A stretch of DNA of 64,000 nt, from positions 1 through 64,000 of the forward strand of contig JADKAV010000012.1 in assembly GCA_016719135.1 (NCBI GenBank), in the 5' to 3' direction. The notes beneath the pieces were generated by a model, which saw nothing but the letters and a program-made list of their open reading frames with translations, had not been told where the DNA came from and made no database searches. The DNA comes from Micrococcales bacterium (lineage in GTDB: Bacteria; Actinomycetota; Actinomycetes; S36-B12; UBA10799). Position numbers and translations under genes: made by a program. Shown here one piece after another: positions 42,088-51,283 of this stretch (position 1 is its first letter; each line of letters starts with the position of its first letter).

Positions 42088-42734
42088 AACTGCCTCTCAA
42101 TGCTCGACACCAGTCGACGCATCCACACGATGCCCGCGGCCTCCAACGCGATGGCAATGATCAGGCAGCCCAGACCCCAGGGTGTGCCCAGGAGGAATCC
42201 GATGGGGTCGGCGCCCATCAGCAGGCCCATGCCCACACCGACTGCCGGTAGCACTGCCAGAACGCGGACCGTGCCCCGCGGACCGGCCAGCTGCGCGGCC
42301 ACCTCGCGGCGCAGTTTCGCCGACTGCTCGGCTGCACCCACGAGTCGGTCCAAGGCCGATGCGAGCGCGGCCCCGGAGCCCTCCGAGACCTGCCACAGCG
42401 CGGCCAGCGACACCAGTAGCGGATGCTCGGTGCCTTCTTCGCGCAGGGCCGCGGGTACGTCACCGCCCATCCGGCACACGGCGACCGCGTTCGCGCAAAG
42501 GCGGGGGTCGCCGGTGGCCTGCACCGCACGCTCGAATGCCGGTCGCAGGGCGGACCCGGCCTCCAACTCATCACGCAGTCCTGCCAGAACCTCCACCACC
42601 GATGCCGAGGCGGTCCGCCGCCGTGAGGGGATGGGCAAAGCGGGCAACACCCACCGCCGCTCTGTCAGCCGCCAGCGCGAACTGGGGACTACCAACAGCA
42701 CCCCACCGAGCACGATCATCACCAGCGCGGTCAC
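42084..42734 (-). CDS. tadB: Tad pilus assembly membrane protein, type II secretion F domain
   Basis: 216 residues. An N-terminal helix is followed by the T2SSF helical domain (LAGLRDELEAGSALRPAFERAV, EGSGAALASALDRLVGAAEQSAKLRREVAAQLAGPRGT) and two C-terminal helices. It pairs with TadC as the platform moved by the TadA ATPase. It overlaps tadA and tadC by 4 bp at each end, so the three are translationally coupled. Confidence 0.85.
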   Translation of the reverse strand: MTALVMIVLGGVLLVVPSSRWRLTERRWVLPALPIPSRRRTASASVVEVLAGLRDELEAGSALRPAFERAVQATGDPRLCANAVAVCRMGGDVPAALREEGTEHPLLVSLAALWQVSEGSGAALASALDRLVGAAEQSAKLRREVAAQLAGPRGTVRVLAVLPAVGVGMGLLMGADPIGFLLGTPWGLGCLIIAIALEAAGIVWMRRLVSSIERQL

Positions 42735-43870
42735 TTTTGCAGCCTCGCGGCGGCGGCACCAGCGATCACCTGGTCGTCACGGAAGATCGCCGCGGGCACT
42801 GTGCGCACCAGGCCGTCGCCCCCGCGTTCCAGCACAGCGACTCCAGCCACCCGGCGCATCCCTTGCTCGTCGCGCACGACGTGCACCACCGCCTGCAGAC
42901 CAGCGGCGACCTGGGCGTGCACCCCGTCCCGGTTCAACCCGGCCGGCATGGCCAGCGACTCCAATCGGGCGGGCACATCGGAGGCACTGTTCGCGTGCAC
43001 CGTTCCACAGCCGCCCTCATGACCGGTGTTGAGGGCTGCCAGTAGATCGACGACCTCACCTCCGCGAACCTCGCCGACCACGACGCGGTCCGGGCGCATG
43101 CGAAGAGCCTGGCGCACGAGGTCGCGCATCGTGACCGCACCCGAGCCCTCAGTGTTGGCGGGCCTGGACTCCAACCGGACCACGTGCGGGTGGTTGGGAC
43201 GCAACTCCGCGGAGTCCTCCACGATCACGATCCGATCGTTGGGATCAGCCGCCGACAGCAACGTGTTCAACAGGGTGGTCTTTCCCGATCCCGTGCCACC
43301 GCTGACCAGGAACGCCGCCCGCCGGCGCACCAGCCCCTCGAGCACCGGCGCGGCGGCCTGCGGGATCATCCCCACCTCCACCAGGTCCGCCAGTGTGAAC
43401 ACCTGCCGGCGCGGCACCCGCAGCGACAGACAGGTGCCCTGCGGACTGACCGGCGGCAGAATGGCATGCAGCCGGATGCCGTTGGGCAGCCGCGCGTCGA
43501 TGAACGGAACGCTGTCGTCGAGCCTGCGTCCCGCGCTGCTGGCCAGGCGCTGCGCCAGTCGACGCACAGCCGCCTCGTCGGGGAAGCACACCTCGCTGCG
43601 TTCCAGGCCCTGACCGGCGTCGACCCACACTTCGTCCGGAGCGTTGACCAGGACATCGGTGACACCTTCGCGTCGCACCAGAGGCTCCAACGCCCCGAGC
43701 CCGGCGATCTCCGTGCGCAGCGAGGAGACGACCTCGACGATCGCGGCTTCCGGCAGCACCAGGCCCTCATCACGCAGTGCCTCGGTGACCGATACAGCAC
43801 TGGCAGACCAGCCCTTCGCGGCCAGTCGCCGCCGCACCCTTTCGACCAGGGCTTCCGGCGGCGGGCTCAC
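42731..43870 (-). CDS. tadA: Tad pilus assembly ATPase (CpaF/TadA)
   Basis: 379 residues. Secretion ATPase that powers Flp pilus extension. The N-terminal domain contains VTDVLVNAPDEVWVDAGQGLE, followed by Walker A (SGGTGSGKTTLLNTLL), the Asp box (RIVIVEDSAELRPNHPHVVRLESR), Walker B (RPDRVVVGEVRGGEVVDLLAALNTGHEG) and the His box (GTVHANSASD). It overlaps ssd upstream and tadB downstream by 4 bp. Confidence 0.94.
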   Translation of the reverse strand: MSPPPEALVERVRRRLAAKGWSASAVSVTEALRDEGLVLPEAAIVEVVSSLRTEIAGLGALEPLVRREGVTDVLVNAPDEVWVDAGQGLERSEVCFPDEAAVRRLAQRLASSAGRRLDDSVPFIDARLPNGIRLHAILPPVSPQGTCLSLRVPRRQVFTLADLVEVGMIPQAAAPVLEGLVRRRAAFLVSGGTGSGKTTLLNTLLSAADPNDRIVIVEDSAELRPNHPHVVRLESRPANTEGSGAVTMRDLVRQALRMRPDRVVVGEVRGGEVVDLLAALNTGHEGGCGTVHANSASDVPARLESLAMPAGLNRDGVHAQVAAGLQAVVHVVRDEQGMRRVAGVAVLERGGDGLVRTVPAAIFRDDQVIAGAAAARLQK

Positions 43871-44898
43871 GCCAGCACGTCCTTCAGGATGCCGTCACCG
43901 GCGCGGGCCAACGGAGTGCGGCGGCGGTGTCCGGGCGGCTCCCCGCGTTCCAGTCGCTGGTCCAGGTTGCGGTCGGCGGCCACAGCGGCGAGCACGGGCA
44001 GCCCCAAGGCCTCGCCGATGTCCTGGCTGGCCAGTCCCCCGGGGTTCGGTCCCCGCACCACCACTTCACACACGGGCAGTTCCAGTCGGTTGACCATCCG
44101 CCGTGCCGCCCGCACGGACCGCACATCTGCGGGCACCACCATGAGGACCCGGTCGCAACGACCGAGCACCTCCCGCTGGAAACCAGCGGTCGCCCGGCCG
44201 AGGTCCACGACCGTGACCGGTGTGGACAGCCGCGCGGCGTCGACGACCGCGCAAGCGATGCCCGGCTGCAGGCTGGTGTGCACCTCGTCGGCCCATCCGA
44301 GCAGCCGGATGCCGTCGACCTGTCCGATGGTGCTCTGCAGCGACCGGGCCGGGATGCGTCCGGCGCCGGCCCGTACCTGGTCCCACGTGAGGCCATCGAG
44401 GTGATCAACGCCGAGTATCACCGCCAGACCGCATCCCAGTGGATCCAGGTCCAGCAGATACGGGGCCAGGCGCGCCCGGACGGCGGCAAGGGCCAGCGCA
44501 GAGGCGAAGACTGACGCGCCGGCACCCCCGCGGCACCCGAGCACCCCGACCACCACACCCGAGGTGATCTCGGCACCGGCCTGTTCGACCCGGTCGGTCA
44601 GCCAGCCCTGTTCGCCCGGCGGCGTCACGACCGCCTCCGCGCCGATCTCCACGGCCAGGCGCCACACATCGGGATCGGGATAACCGAACACCACAACACC
44701 GCAGCGCCGGGGCAATCCAGCCGCCGCCACTTCGCGCAACTGGTCGACACCGACCACGACCACGCCGGCATGCGACCACCGGGCCGAGGCCGCTGCGATC
44801 TGCGCGCTGACGTCCACCCTGATTTCGGAGGGGGAGGCCAGTGCGAGCAGGTGATCGACGTTTTCAGGATCCGCGCAGATCAGCAGGACGTCGGTCAT
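43867..44898 (-). CDS. ssd: CpaE/Ssd-like ParA-family ATPase of the Tad cluster
   Basis: 343 residues. A receiver-like N-terminal domain (about 1-115) is followed by a MinD/ParA-like ATPase domain (VVVGVLGCRGGAGASVFASAL, in which the deviant P-loop reads GCRGGAGAS without the usual Lys; LLDLDPLGCGL; VTVVDLGRA). This corresponds to M. tuberculosis Rv3660c (Ssd), reported as a septum-site regulator, and to CpaE/TadZ, which localise pili. It is the first gene of the Tad operon. Confidence 0.85.
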   Translation of the reverse strand: MTDVLLICADPENVDHLLALASPSEIRVDVSAQIAAASARWSHAGVVVVGVDQLREVAAAGLPRRCGVVVFGYPDPDVWRLAVEIGAEAVVTPPGEQGWLTDRVEQAGAEITSGVVVGVLGCRGGAGASVFASALALAAVRARLAPYLLDLDPLGCGLAVILGVDHLDGLTWDQVRAGAGRIPARSLQSTIGQVDGIRLLGWADEVHTSLQPGIACAVVDAARLSTPVTVVDLGRATAGFQREVLGRCDRVLMVVPADVRSVRAARRMVNRLELPVCEVVVRGPNPGGLASQDIGEALGLPVLAAVAADRNLDQRLERGEPPGHRRRTPLARAGDGILKDVLA

Positions 44899-44974
44899 CC
44901 ATCAAGGCTCGCCGGTCGACGCCGCCGCACCAAGGGACCGCAGCCAATCTGTGGATGAATCGGTCCGACATGTG

Positions 44975-45008
44975 GAAGGCTCCCGCAGGGGGGGATGCGG
45001 GAGCCTTC
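44975..45008. promoter_or_regulatory. 13-bp perfect inverted repeat between divergent ssd and HAD genes
   Basis: Arms GAAGGCTCCCGCA (44975-44987) and TGCGGGAGCCTTC (44996-45008) surround an 8-nt G-rich loop. It lies 77 bp upstream of the ssd start and 188 bp upstream of the HAD gene start, so it cannot terminate either gene. It may be an operator or an attenuator in the ssd leader. The rest of 44899-45195 should hold both promoters; no certain boxes were assigned. Confidence 0.55.
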
Positions 45009-45195
45009 GGGGCCGATGTTTGGGGGGGAAATATCGGCCCACGTCCTATCGGACACTCCCACTATCACCCGCAACGCGACCCGATGCAAGCGTTCTAAGG
45101 AAGGGTTCACTTACTCTTAACAAAACCGTCCGGATGGATGATGCCGCGGGCGCCGAACGGCCCAGGTCAGCGACGACCTGTGACACGATGTAAAG

Positions 45196-45975
45196 GTGTC
45201 TGAGCGCGCAGCAGCCTTCTTCGATCTGGACAAGACGATCCTGGCGAAGTCGAGTTCGCTGGCCTTCGCCAAGCCCCTGTACGACGGCGGGTTGATCGGC
45301 CGCAGCGACGTCCTCAAGAGCGCCTACGGGCAACTGGTCTACCTGACCTCCGGCGCCGATCACGACCAGATGGAACGCATGCGCGTCTACCTGTCGAAAC
45401 TGAGTGCGGGCTGGGAGGTCGAGCGGGTGAAGGCCATCGTGGCCGAGACCCTCGACGGGATTGTGGAGCCGATCGTGTACCAGGAGGCGGTCAAGCTCAT
45501 CTCCGAACACCAGGCCGCCGGCCGCGACGTCATCATCATCTCGTCGTCGGGCACCGAGATCGTGGAACCCATCGGGACCCGCCTGGGCGTCGACAAGGCC
45601 ATCGGGACCCAGATGGTGATCGAGGACGGCAAGTACACCGGCGAGGTGCTCTTTTACGCCTATGGCCCGGGCAAGGCCGATGCCATGCGGGCCCTTGCCC
45701 AGGACGAGGGCTACGACCTGGCCCAGTCGTATGCCTACAGCGACTCCTACACCGACCTGCCGATGCTCGAGGTCGTCGGCCACCCGTTCGCCGTCAACCC
45801 CGACGAGCAGTTGCGCAGGGTCGCCCGCGAGCGCGTGTGGCCGGTGCTGGAGTTCGCCAAACCGCAGGCCATGAGCCACACGATCAGCCGGGAACAGAAG
45901 GCTGCGGCCGCTTCAGCTGCTGGAGCCGTCGCGCTGGGCCTGGCCTGGTACACCAGATACAGGCGTCACCGCTGA
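45196..45975 (+). CDS. HAD-superfamily IB phosphatase (SerB-like, Rv3661-like)
   Basis: 259 residues from GTG 45196. HAD motifs: I is FFDLDKTIL (nucleophile Asp and acid Asp+2), II is VIIISSSGTEIV, and III/IV are the Lys in GPGKADAMRAL and SYAYSDSYTDLPMLEVVGHPFAVNPD. A C-terminal basic/hydrophobic stretch (AAAASAAGAVALGLAWYTRYRRHR) could attach it to the membrane. Related enzymes dephosphorylate phosphoserine or lysophosphatidate. Its end overlaps the convergent tmsB by 63 bp. It is divergent from ssd, as in M. tuberculosis. Confidence 0.88.
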   Translation: MSERAAAFFDLDKTILAKSSSLAFAKPLYDGGLIGRSDVLKSAYGQLVYLTSGADHDQMERMRVYLSKLSAGWEVERVKAIVAETLDGIVEPIVYQEAVKLISEHQAAGRDVIIISSSGTEIVEPIGTRLGVDKAIGTQMVIEDGKYTGEVLFYAYGPGKADAMRALAQDEGYDLAQSYAYSDSYTDLPMLEVVGHPFAVNPDEQLRRVARERVWPVLEFAKPQAMSHTISREQKAAAASAAGAVALGLAWYTRYRRHR

Positions 45976-47211
45976 CCGATCCAGCTGTAGCCGCAAGGGC
46001 ATGCCGTCGTCGCCGTCCCCTCCGGTGCGCGTGGCGAGGACCTGGTGCAATTGGATCCGGTTGCGCGCAAAGCCCCATTTCGACGCCGCAAGGTACAACC
46101 GCCACACGCGTGCCTTGCGCAGACCCACCTCCTGCACCGCCTCGTCCCAGCGCTGCTGCAAGTTGTCCAGCCAGAACCCCAACGTCCGGGCGTAGTGCAG
46201 TCGCAGGTTCTCCTCGTGCTGGACCTCGAGGCGCTGCCGCTCCATCGCGTCGATCAGCACCCCCACGTGAACCAGTTCCCCGTCGGGGAACACATACCGG
46301 TTGATGAAGCCATTGCGGGTCAGCGTGCGCTGCGACGGGTCAGTACGGGTGATGCAGTGGTTGAGCAGCCTGCCCCCGTCGACGAGTTTCGAGTGCAGGA
46401 AGCCGAAGTACGCCGGGTAGTTGGCCTTGCCGATGTGTTCGGTCAGCCCGATCGACGCGATCCGGTCGAAGCCGGATTCCCGTACCGCACGGTAGTCGCT
46501 GTGCCGGATGTCCACGAGACGGTCGAGCCCGGCCTCGGACACGGCGCGCTGGCCCCAGCGGGCCTGCTGTTCGGACAAGGTGACCGCGATCACTTCGACG
46601 CCGTAGTTGGCCGCCGCATGCAGGGCGAAACCACCCCACCCGCATCCCACGTCCAGCACCCGCATACCCGGTTCGAGCTGCAGTTTGCGGCACACCAGAT
46701 CGAACTTCTCGACCTGCGCCTGCTCCAAGGTGGCGTCCTCACTTTCGAAGACAGCGCAGGTGTAGGCCATCGTCGGGCCGAGCACCCACTCGTAGAAGCG
46801 GTTGGAGACGTCGTAGTGGTGCGAGATGGCCTGCGCGTCTCGGCGGCGGCTGTGTCGGCCGCCGTTGACCCGGGCCTCCTCCGGCGGCGGGGGCGGCTTC
46901 TGCAGCAAGAAGGGCGCGAAACGCCGGGCCAACCGCGCCTTCTCCTGCCAGGAGATCTCCCGCACCGCGGCCTGCGCCAACCGGTCGAAGGCTGTATACA
47001 GGTCGCCGGTCACCTCCAGATCGCCAGTGACGTAAGCACGCGCCAGACCCAGTTGTCCCGGCGCCCCAAGTAGCGCCGCGATGGCCTTCGGCGACTTCAC
47101 CTCCAGCCGGACGTCGGACCCGAGCCGACCGCCCTTGCTGCCGTCATAGGCCACGAACTCCACGTCCGCGTCCGGACCGGCCAATTGATCGAACGCCTCC
47201 GCGATTTTCAT
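45913..47211 (-). CDS. tmsB: SAM-dependent fatty-acid methyltransferase of 10-methyl lipid synthesis
   Basis: 432 residues from ATG 47211. Cyclopropane-fatty-acid-synthase family: a lipid-binding N-terminal domain, then ISHHYDVSNRFYEWVLGPTMAYTCAVFE, the SAM motif VLDVGCGWGGFAL, VTLSEQQARWG and IGLTEHIGKANYPAYF. Its ATGA overlap with the upstream FAD-oxidoreductase gene is the signature of the tmsAB/bfaBA pair. In that pathway this enzyme adds a methylene at C10 of oleoyl phospholipids. The C-terminal 30 residues extend over the convergent HAD gene end. Confidence 0.85.
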   Translation of the reverse strand: MKIAEAFDQLAGPDADVEFVAYDGSKGGRLGSDVRLEVKSPKAIAALLGAPGQLGLARAYVTGDLEVTGDLYTAFDRLAQAAVREISWQEKARLARRFAPFLLQKPPPPPEEARVNGGRHSRRRDAQAISHHYDVSNRFYEWVLGPTMAYTCAVFESEDATLEQAQVEKFDLVCRKLQLEPGMRVLDVGCGWGGFALHAAANYGVEVIAVTLSEQQARWGQRAVSEAGLDRLVDIRHSDYRAVRESGFDRIASIGLTEHIGKANYPAYFGFLHSKLVDGGRLLNHCITRTDPSQRTLTRNGFINRYVFPDGELVHVGVLIDAMERQRLEVQHEENLRLHYARTLGFWLDNLQQRWDEAVQEVGLRKARVWRLYLAASKWGFARNRIQLHQVLATRTGGDGDDGMPLRLQLDRSAVTPVSGVPGQAQRDGSSS

Positions 47212-48581
47212 GAGCCCTCCAGGCACGTCTTCTCGTACAGGCCCGCGAATCGCCCCTGCGGGTCATATCTGGCCTTGAGCCGCGCGTACTCGCCGCCGCC
47301 GTAGATCTCGTAGAACTGTTCGCGGGAGTAGAACGACGTCGAATACAACGACTTGCGCCCGCCGAGGTCGGCCACCTTTGCTTCGATACGCCGGTTCACC
47401 GCCCCGGCCCGCGGGTCGGCTCCCCGATCGAGTTCCACCCGCGACCAGAAGCCCACATTGACATAGGTCGTCGCGGGATCGAACTCGTACAGGGTCCAAC
47501 GACGGGCGGGGTCCCGCTGGCGCAACGGGCACAGCCACACCGGGGAGATCCCCACCTCGCGCTCGAAGAAATCCATGAACTCCGCGAGTGCCTCGACGGG
47601 CACCTCCACGTCCTGCACCACGATCTCCTTGGGCGCCCGTCCGCGCAGGGCGTCGATCCTTCGCGAGAATCCCCAGCGGCGATCCGCGGCGATGATCTTC
47701 CAGTACACATCGCTGCGCTTGTAGCGGTCGGGCCACACCCTGCGCACCGCGGACCTTTGCACGCCGAACGCCGACGAGCACCAGAACCAGTCGGTGTCCC
47801 AGCGCCACAGGTAGTCGTGCACGGTCAAGGCATCCACTCGGTGCTCGCGCAAAGACCGGTAGTAGATGCCCTGACCGGTGTAGTCCGACGGCTGCCCGGT
47901 GTGCGCGTAACGGCCCAGCGTCAAGTACATCTCGTCGCGGCCGAACATCGTCGCATCCATGTAGTCCACGGCCTCGCCGTCGAAGCGGCGCTGGCCGGTG
48001 ACCTGCGCCATCGCCGCGGCCAGGTCCAGCACGTCATCGAAGCGGATGTGGCGCAGCCGGATGAACGGCGCGACGGGTTCGAGTTCGATCTTCAGCCGCA
48101 GCGCGTAGCCGAGGCTGCCGTAGGAGTTGGGGAAGCCGAAGAAGAGGTCCTCGTTCTCGCCGCCCGCTTTGGCATGCACCACGTCGCCACTCCCGGTCAA
48201 TACATCCATGCCGAGGACGGACTCGTGCGGGCAACCGTTGCGAAAACTCGCCGCCTCGATACCCAGCCCGGTGACCGCACCGCCGAGGGTGATGGTGCGC
48301 AACTGGGGGACGCACAGCGGCACCAGGCCGTGCGGCAGCGTCGCGTCGACCAGGTCCTCGTAGGTTGTCAGCCCGCCGACCGTGGCGGTCCGGTTCGTCG
48401 GATCGACTTCGAAGACGCCGTCGAACGCCGACAGGTCGAGGTGATGGTCCGACGGCGCTCGTGCCCGGAACAGATTCGACGTGGACTTGCGCAGGCGAAC
48501 CTTGCCCTGGGAGCCGGCCAACTGGGCCCGCGCCGCATCGGCGGCGGTTGCGAAGTCCAGGCCCTGAGCCACGGGAATCAA
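47208..48581 (-). CDS. tmsA: FAD-binding oxidoreductase of 10-methyl lipid synthesis
   Basis: 457 residues if started at TTG 48581; GTG 48572 is also possible. It has the vanillyl-alcohol-oxidase/PCMH-type FAD domain (TATVGGLTTYEDLVDATLPHGLVPLCVPQLRTITLGGAVTGLGIEAASFRNG) and a C-terminal substrate domain rich in Trp and Tyr (YLWRWDTDWFWCSSAFGVQ, FYEIYGGGEYARLK). In the tms pathway it reduces the 10-methylene lipid to a 10-methyl (tuberculostearic-type) chain. The 4-bp overlap with the methyltransferase supports the assignment. Confidence 0.85.
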   Translation of the reverse strand: MIPVAQGLDFATAADAARAQLAGSQGKVRLRKSTSNLFRARAPSDHHLDLSAFDGVFEVDPTNRTATVGGLTTYEDLVDATLPHGLVPLCVPQLRTITLGGAVTGLGIEAASFRNGCPHESVLGMDVLTGSGDVVHAKAGGENEDLFFGFPNSYGSLGYALRLKIELEPVAPFIRLRHIRFDDVLDLAAAMAQVTGQRRFDGEAVDYMDATMFGRDEMYLTLGRYAHTGQPSDYTGQGIYYRSLREHRVDALTVHDYLWRWDTDWFWCSSAFGVQRSAVRRVWPDRYKRSDVYWKIIAADRRWGFSRRIDALRGRAPKEIVVQDVEVPVEALAEFMDFFEREVGISPVWLCPLRQRDPARRWTLYEFDPATTYVNVGFWSRVELDRGADPRAGAVNRRIEAKVADLGGRKSLYSTSFYSREQFYEIYGGGEYARLKARYDPQGRFAGLYEKTCLEGS

Positions 48582-48885
48582 TGCTAGAAGCGCACACCCG
48601 GGATTCCAAGGGGGTGAGGGCCAGGTGGGGCAAGAAGAAACCGGGCCCGAGTGAACATGCGTGCTAAGTGGCCGGTCAAGCCGGCCGATCCCGACGTGGG
48701 GTGCAGCGCCGCGTGGGTACCCGGACCCGGTTGTCGATGGCCTGGGCCATCTGGTTCCTTTCTACACCGATCCTCGACGCCGTGGACAGGGTTCTTGAGA
48801 ACACGCCGAGACTTTCACCCGACATGCACCCGTTGCGCCGGCCTCACCTGCGGGCAGGGAGGGCTGTTGGTCCAGCCCAAACGAT
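48582..48885. other. Intergenic stretch without a supported gene
   Basis: Spacer between the promoter side of tmsA and the second palindrome; small frames exist on both strands but none has family resemblance. It should contain the tmsAB promoter. Confidence 0.45.
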
Positions 48886-48941
48886 GAGGGCGACGTTGTT
48901 GGGCGGTTGCGATGCCCGAAGTGCCCAACAACGTCGCCCTC
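48886..48941. repeat. 19-bp palindrome, family 2 copy B
   Basis: Arms GAGGGCGACGTTGTTGGGC (48886-48904) and its exact complement (48923-48941) enclose an 18-nt loop. It shares the 18-bp arm sequence with the palindrome at 22576-22635, while the loops differ, which means the stem is conserved and the loop is not. It sits 24 bp past the UbiB-like gene's stop, on the side leading to tmsA. Confidence 0.8.
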
Positions 48942-48965
48942 GGCCGTTCGACCTCACCGTGCACC

Positions 48966-50306
48966 TCAAGGCCCGTCCGTCGGCGGCGAGTCTGTGGACA
49001 GCCCTTCGGCGAAGCCGGGCAGGTAGCGCATCAGTTCCGAGCGAACGGCAACCGTGGCGTTGAGCCCGCTGAGAACGCCCACCAGTCCGAGCCACACCCG
49101 ATGAGTGAACAGCTGCTCGGCGGGCATGTTCATCTGCAGCGCAACCGCGAAGTCCGGATTACGCGGATCGTTGATCCGGCCGAACTCCGAGCGCAGCCAT
49201 TCCCGGGAGTAGGTGAACGTCTCGTGTCGCGCCGGCTCAGTGAACGGCGACAGGTAGTCGGCGAGCTTGTCGACCTCCAACCGCCGGCCGGGACGAATGA
49301 ACCCGTCGTCGCGCAATCGGCGTGCGACCGCGCGGTCGTCCCCGGCCAGCATCCCGGCGATAAGCCGACCGAACGTCTGCGGCAGCCCGCCGGGGGTCTG
49401 CAGGACGGATCCGAAATCCAGCACGCCGAGCCGGCCGTCGACGAGCCGGAAGTTGCCCGGGTGCGGGTCGGTGTGCAGCAGCCCGACACGTCCCGGGCTG
49501 ACCAGGAAGAAGCGCTGGTACAACTGCCCGGCGAGGTCGCGCTCGGATTTCTCACCGGTCAGTGCCAGTCGCGCGAAGTCGGTACCGCCGAGCCACTGCG
49601 AGATCATCACCCTGGACGTGGCCTCCAGCACGCGCGGAACGGTGACCTCCGGGTCGTCCGCATAGGCCTCGGCGAACCGGTTCTGCCAGGTCGCCTCCTG
49701 CTGGTAGTCGAGTTCTTCGCCCAGCCGGGTGCGCAACTCCGCGACCAGCGGGGGCATCGCCATCCCGCGGGCCACCAGCGACGTGGCGCGCAAGGCGAAC
49801 GACAGCGCGCGCACATCTGCGGCCATCACCTCGGCGATCCCGGGGTACTGCACTTTCACCGCGACATCGGTGCCGTCCACGAGTACGGCCCGGTGCACCT
49901 GGCCGATGGACGCGGCGGCGGCAGGGTGTTCATCGAAGGATGCGAAACGGTCGCGCCAGTCAGGACCCAGGTCCTGGTGCAGAACGGGTTCCACCTCCGA
50001 CAGCGGCAGCCCCGGGTTGTCCTGCTGCATCGCGGTCAGTGCCGTGCGCCAACTCCCGTCGGGATCCTGCGGGAACAGCGTTTCGACGGTCGACAGCAAC
50101 TGCCCGGCCTTCAGCGCCCCGCCCTTGAGCTGGCCGAGGACCCGCCGGGTGTCGGCGGCTGTGGCGGCCCGCGCGGTGTTGCTCAACTGGGTCCGGTCAC
50201 CACCGCGCACCACCTGCCAGCGCACGCCCACCGACCTGCCGAGGGCGCGTACGGGCAGCATGGAGATCGCCGTCGAGCGGCGCAGGGTGGACCGGGACAC
50301 GGGCAC
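48966..50306 (-). CDS. ABC1/UbiB-family atypical kinase
   Basis: 446 residues. The hallmark K-x-G-Q motif (QLKGGALKAGQLLS) and A-rich loop (HPAAAASIGQVHRAVL) precede the ATP-site Lys (DVAVKVQYPG). The catalytic segment is LLHTDPHPGNFRLV and the metal-binding segment GVLDFGSV. These proteins act in isoprenoid-quinone or lipid metabolism as ATPases. No C-terminal membrane helix is evident. It is followed by the family-2 palindrome. Confidence 0.9.
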   Translation of the reverse strand: MPVSRSTLRRSTAISMLPVRALGRSVGVRWQVVRGGDRTQLSNTARAATAADTRRVLGQLKGGALKAGQLLSTVETLFPQDPDGSWRTALTAMQQDNPGLPLSEVEPVLHQDLGPDWRDRFASFDEHPAAAASIGQVHRAVLVDGTDVAVKVQYPGIAEVMAADVRALSFALRATSLVARGMAMPPLVAELRTRLGEELDYQQEATWQNRFAEAYADDPEVTVPRVLEATSRVMISQWLGGTDFARLALTGEKSERDLAGQLYQRFFLVSPGRVGLLHTDPHPGNFRLVDGRLGVLDFGSVLQTPGGLPQTFGRLIAGMLAGDDRAVARRLRDDGFIRPGRRLEVDKLADYLSPFTEPARHETFTYSREWLRSEFGRINDPRNPDFAVALQMNMPAEQLFTHRVWLGLVGVLSGLNATVAVRSELMRYLPGFAEGLSTDSPPTDGP

Positions 50307-50342
50307 CAGTCCAGTATCGCGCGCAGCCGCCGTCGTCCGTGG

Positions 50343-51122
50343 TCACTGCACCAGCGCTGCCAGCCCTTCGGTACCGGCAGCCACCGCCGCGCAGTAGAAC
50401 CTGACCCAGGCGGCGACGGCTTCGGGCTGCCCCGTGGCGTACCCCCGCAATGTGCGGGCATAGGTCGTCCGCCCTTGGGTATGCACTCCCGCCTCGGGCA
50501 CCGACCAGTTGTCGGGGTCGATGCCGCGGCCCGCGAGGACCAGGCGGTCGACGGCGCGGGCCACCAATCCGCTGCCGTAGGTGAACGGCTGCAGTGTCAT
50601 CAGTTCGGCGTGGACCACCGCCGCGACCACCAGCGCCGGCGCCGACGTGGGCGCCGTGATCCGTTGGGCCAACGCCGTCAGCCGGGCAGGGACCTCCTGC
50701 GGCGTCGGGCTTGTACCGAGGTGCAGCGGATCCTGCGGCTCACCGGTACGGGGTCGTCCCACAACCTCGGGTGTGACCGGCACGGCGACCAGTGTGTGCA
50801 TCTTCGCCAGCGCCTGCAACGGGGCGCGCTCCCAGACCGGGCCCAACGAAGGCAGTTCGGCGTACATCGCGACCACACCCGATGCCGCCCTGCCCATCGC
50901 GGTGTCGTCGCCGGCCTGCCCCGCCTCCCAGACCTTCCACTCGATCTCGATCCCGTCGATCCCCGCCGAACTGGCAGCACCGGCCAGTGCCGAGCGCCGG
51001 GACAGCTCCGAAGCGGCGCCGCGCAACTTCCGGTCCCACAGCATCGCGTCGAAGGCCGCACGGGAGGAATCGGCGGTTTCTTCGACCTCGGGCAGCGCGG
51101 TCACCGCAGCGAATACGTCCAC
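50343..51122 (-). CDS. Degenerate Fic-like protein (Rv3662c-like)
   Basis: 259 residues from GTG 51122. The helical core contains PALVVAAVVHAELMTLQPFTYGSGLVARAV, which lines up with the Fic loop H-P-F-x2-G-N-G-R-x2-R, but the catalytic His is Gln, Asn is Ser and the first Arg is Leu. AMP-transfer chemistry is therefore unlikely. It lies in the same relative place as Rv3662c in M. tuberculosis, suggesting a conserved, possibly binding-only role. It is divergent from acs. Confidence 0.72.
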   Translation of the reverse strand: MDVFAAVTALPEVEETADSSRAAFDAMLWDRKLRGAASELSRRSALAGAASSAGIDGIEIEWKVWEAGQAGDDTAMGRAASGVVAMYAELPSLGPVWERAPLQALAKMHTLVAVPVTPEVVGRPRTGEPQDPLHLGTSPTPQEVPARLTALAQRITAPTSAPALVVAAVVHAELMTLQPFTYGSGLVARAVDRLVLAGRGIDPDNWSVPEAGVHTQGRTTYARTLRGYATGQPEAVAAWVRFYCAAVAAGTEGLAALVQ

Positions 51123-51283
51123 CCGTCCGACGCTACGTGGGCCACGATCCGCTGTTGTCAGGTGGTGCTGACCGACGCCTGTCCTGCTGGGGTCGGCGCG
51201 CAGCAACCCCGCAGGACTGGTCCGACCCCGCTTGCACCTACGTGCCATCACCTGATCGGATAGGAGAAACCCAGGGAGGTCGC

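Noticed and set aside
48912..51263. 783-codon open frame on the plus strand
   Set aside because: Antisense shadow of the UbiB-like and Fic-like genes in high-GC DNA.
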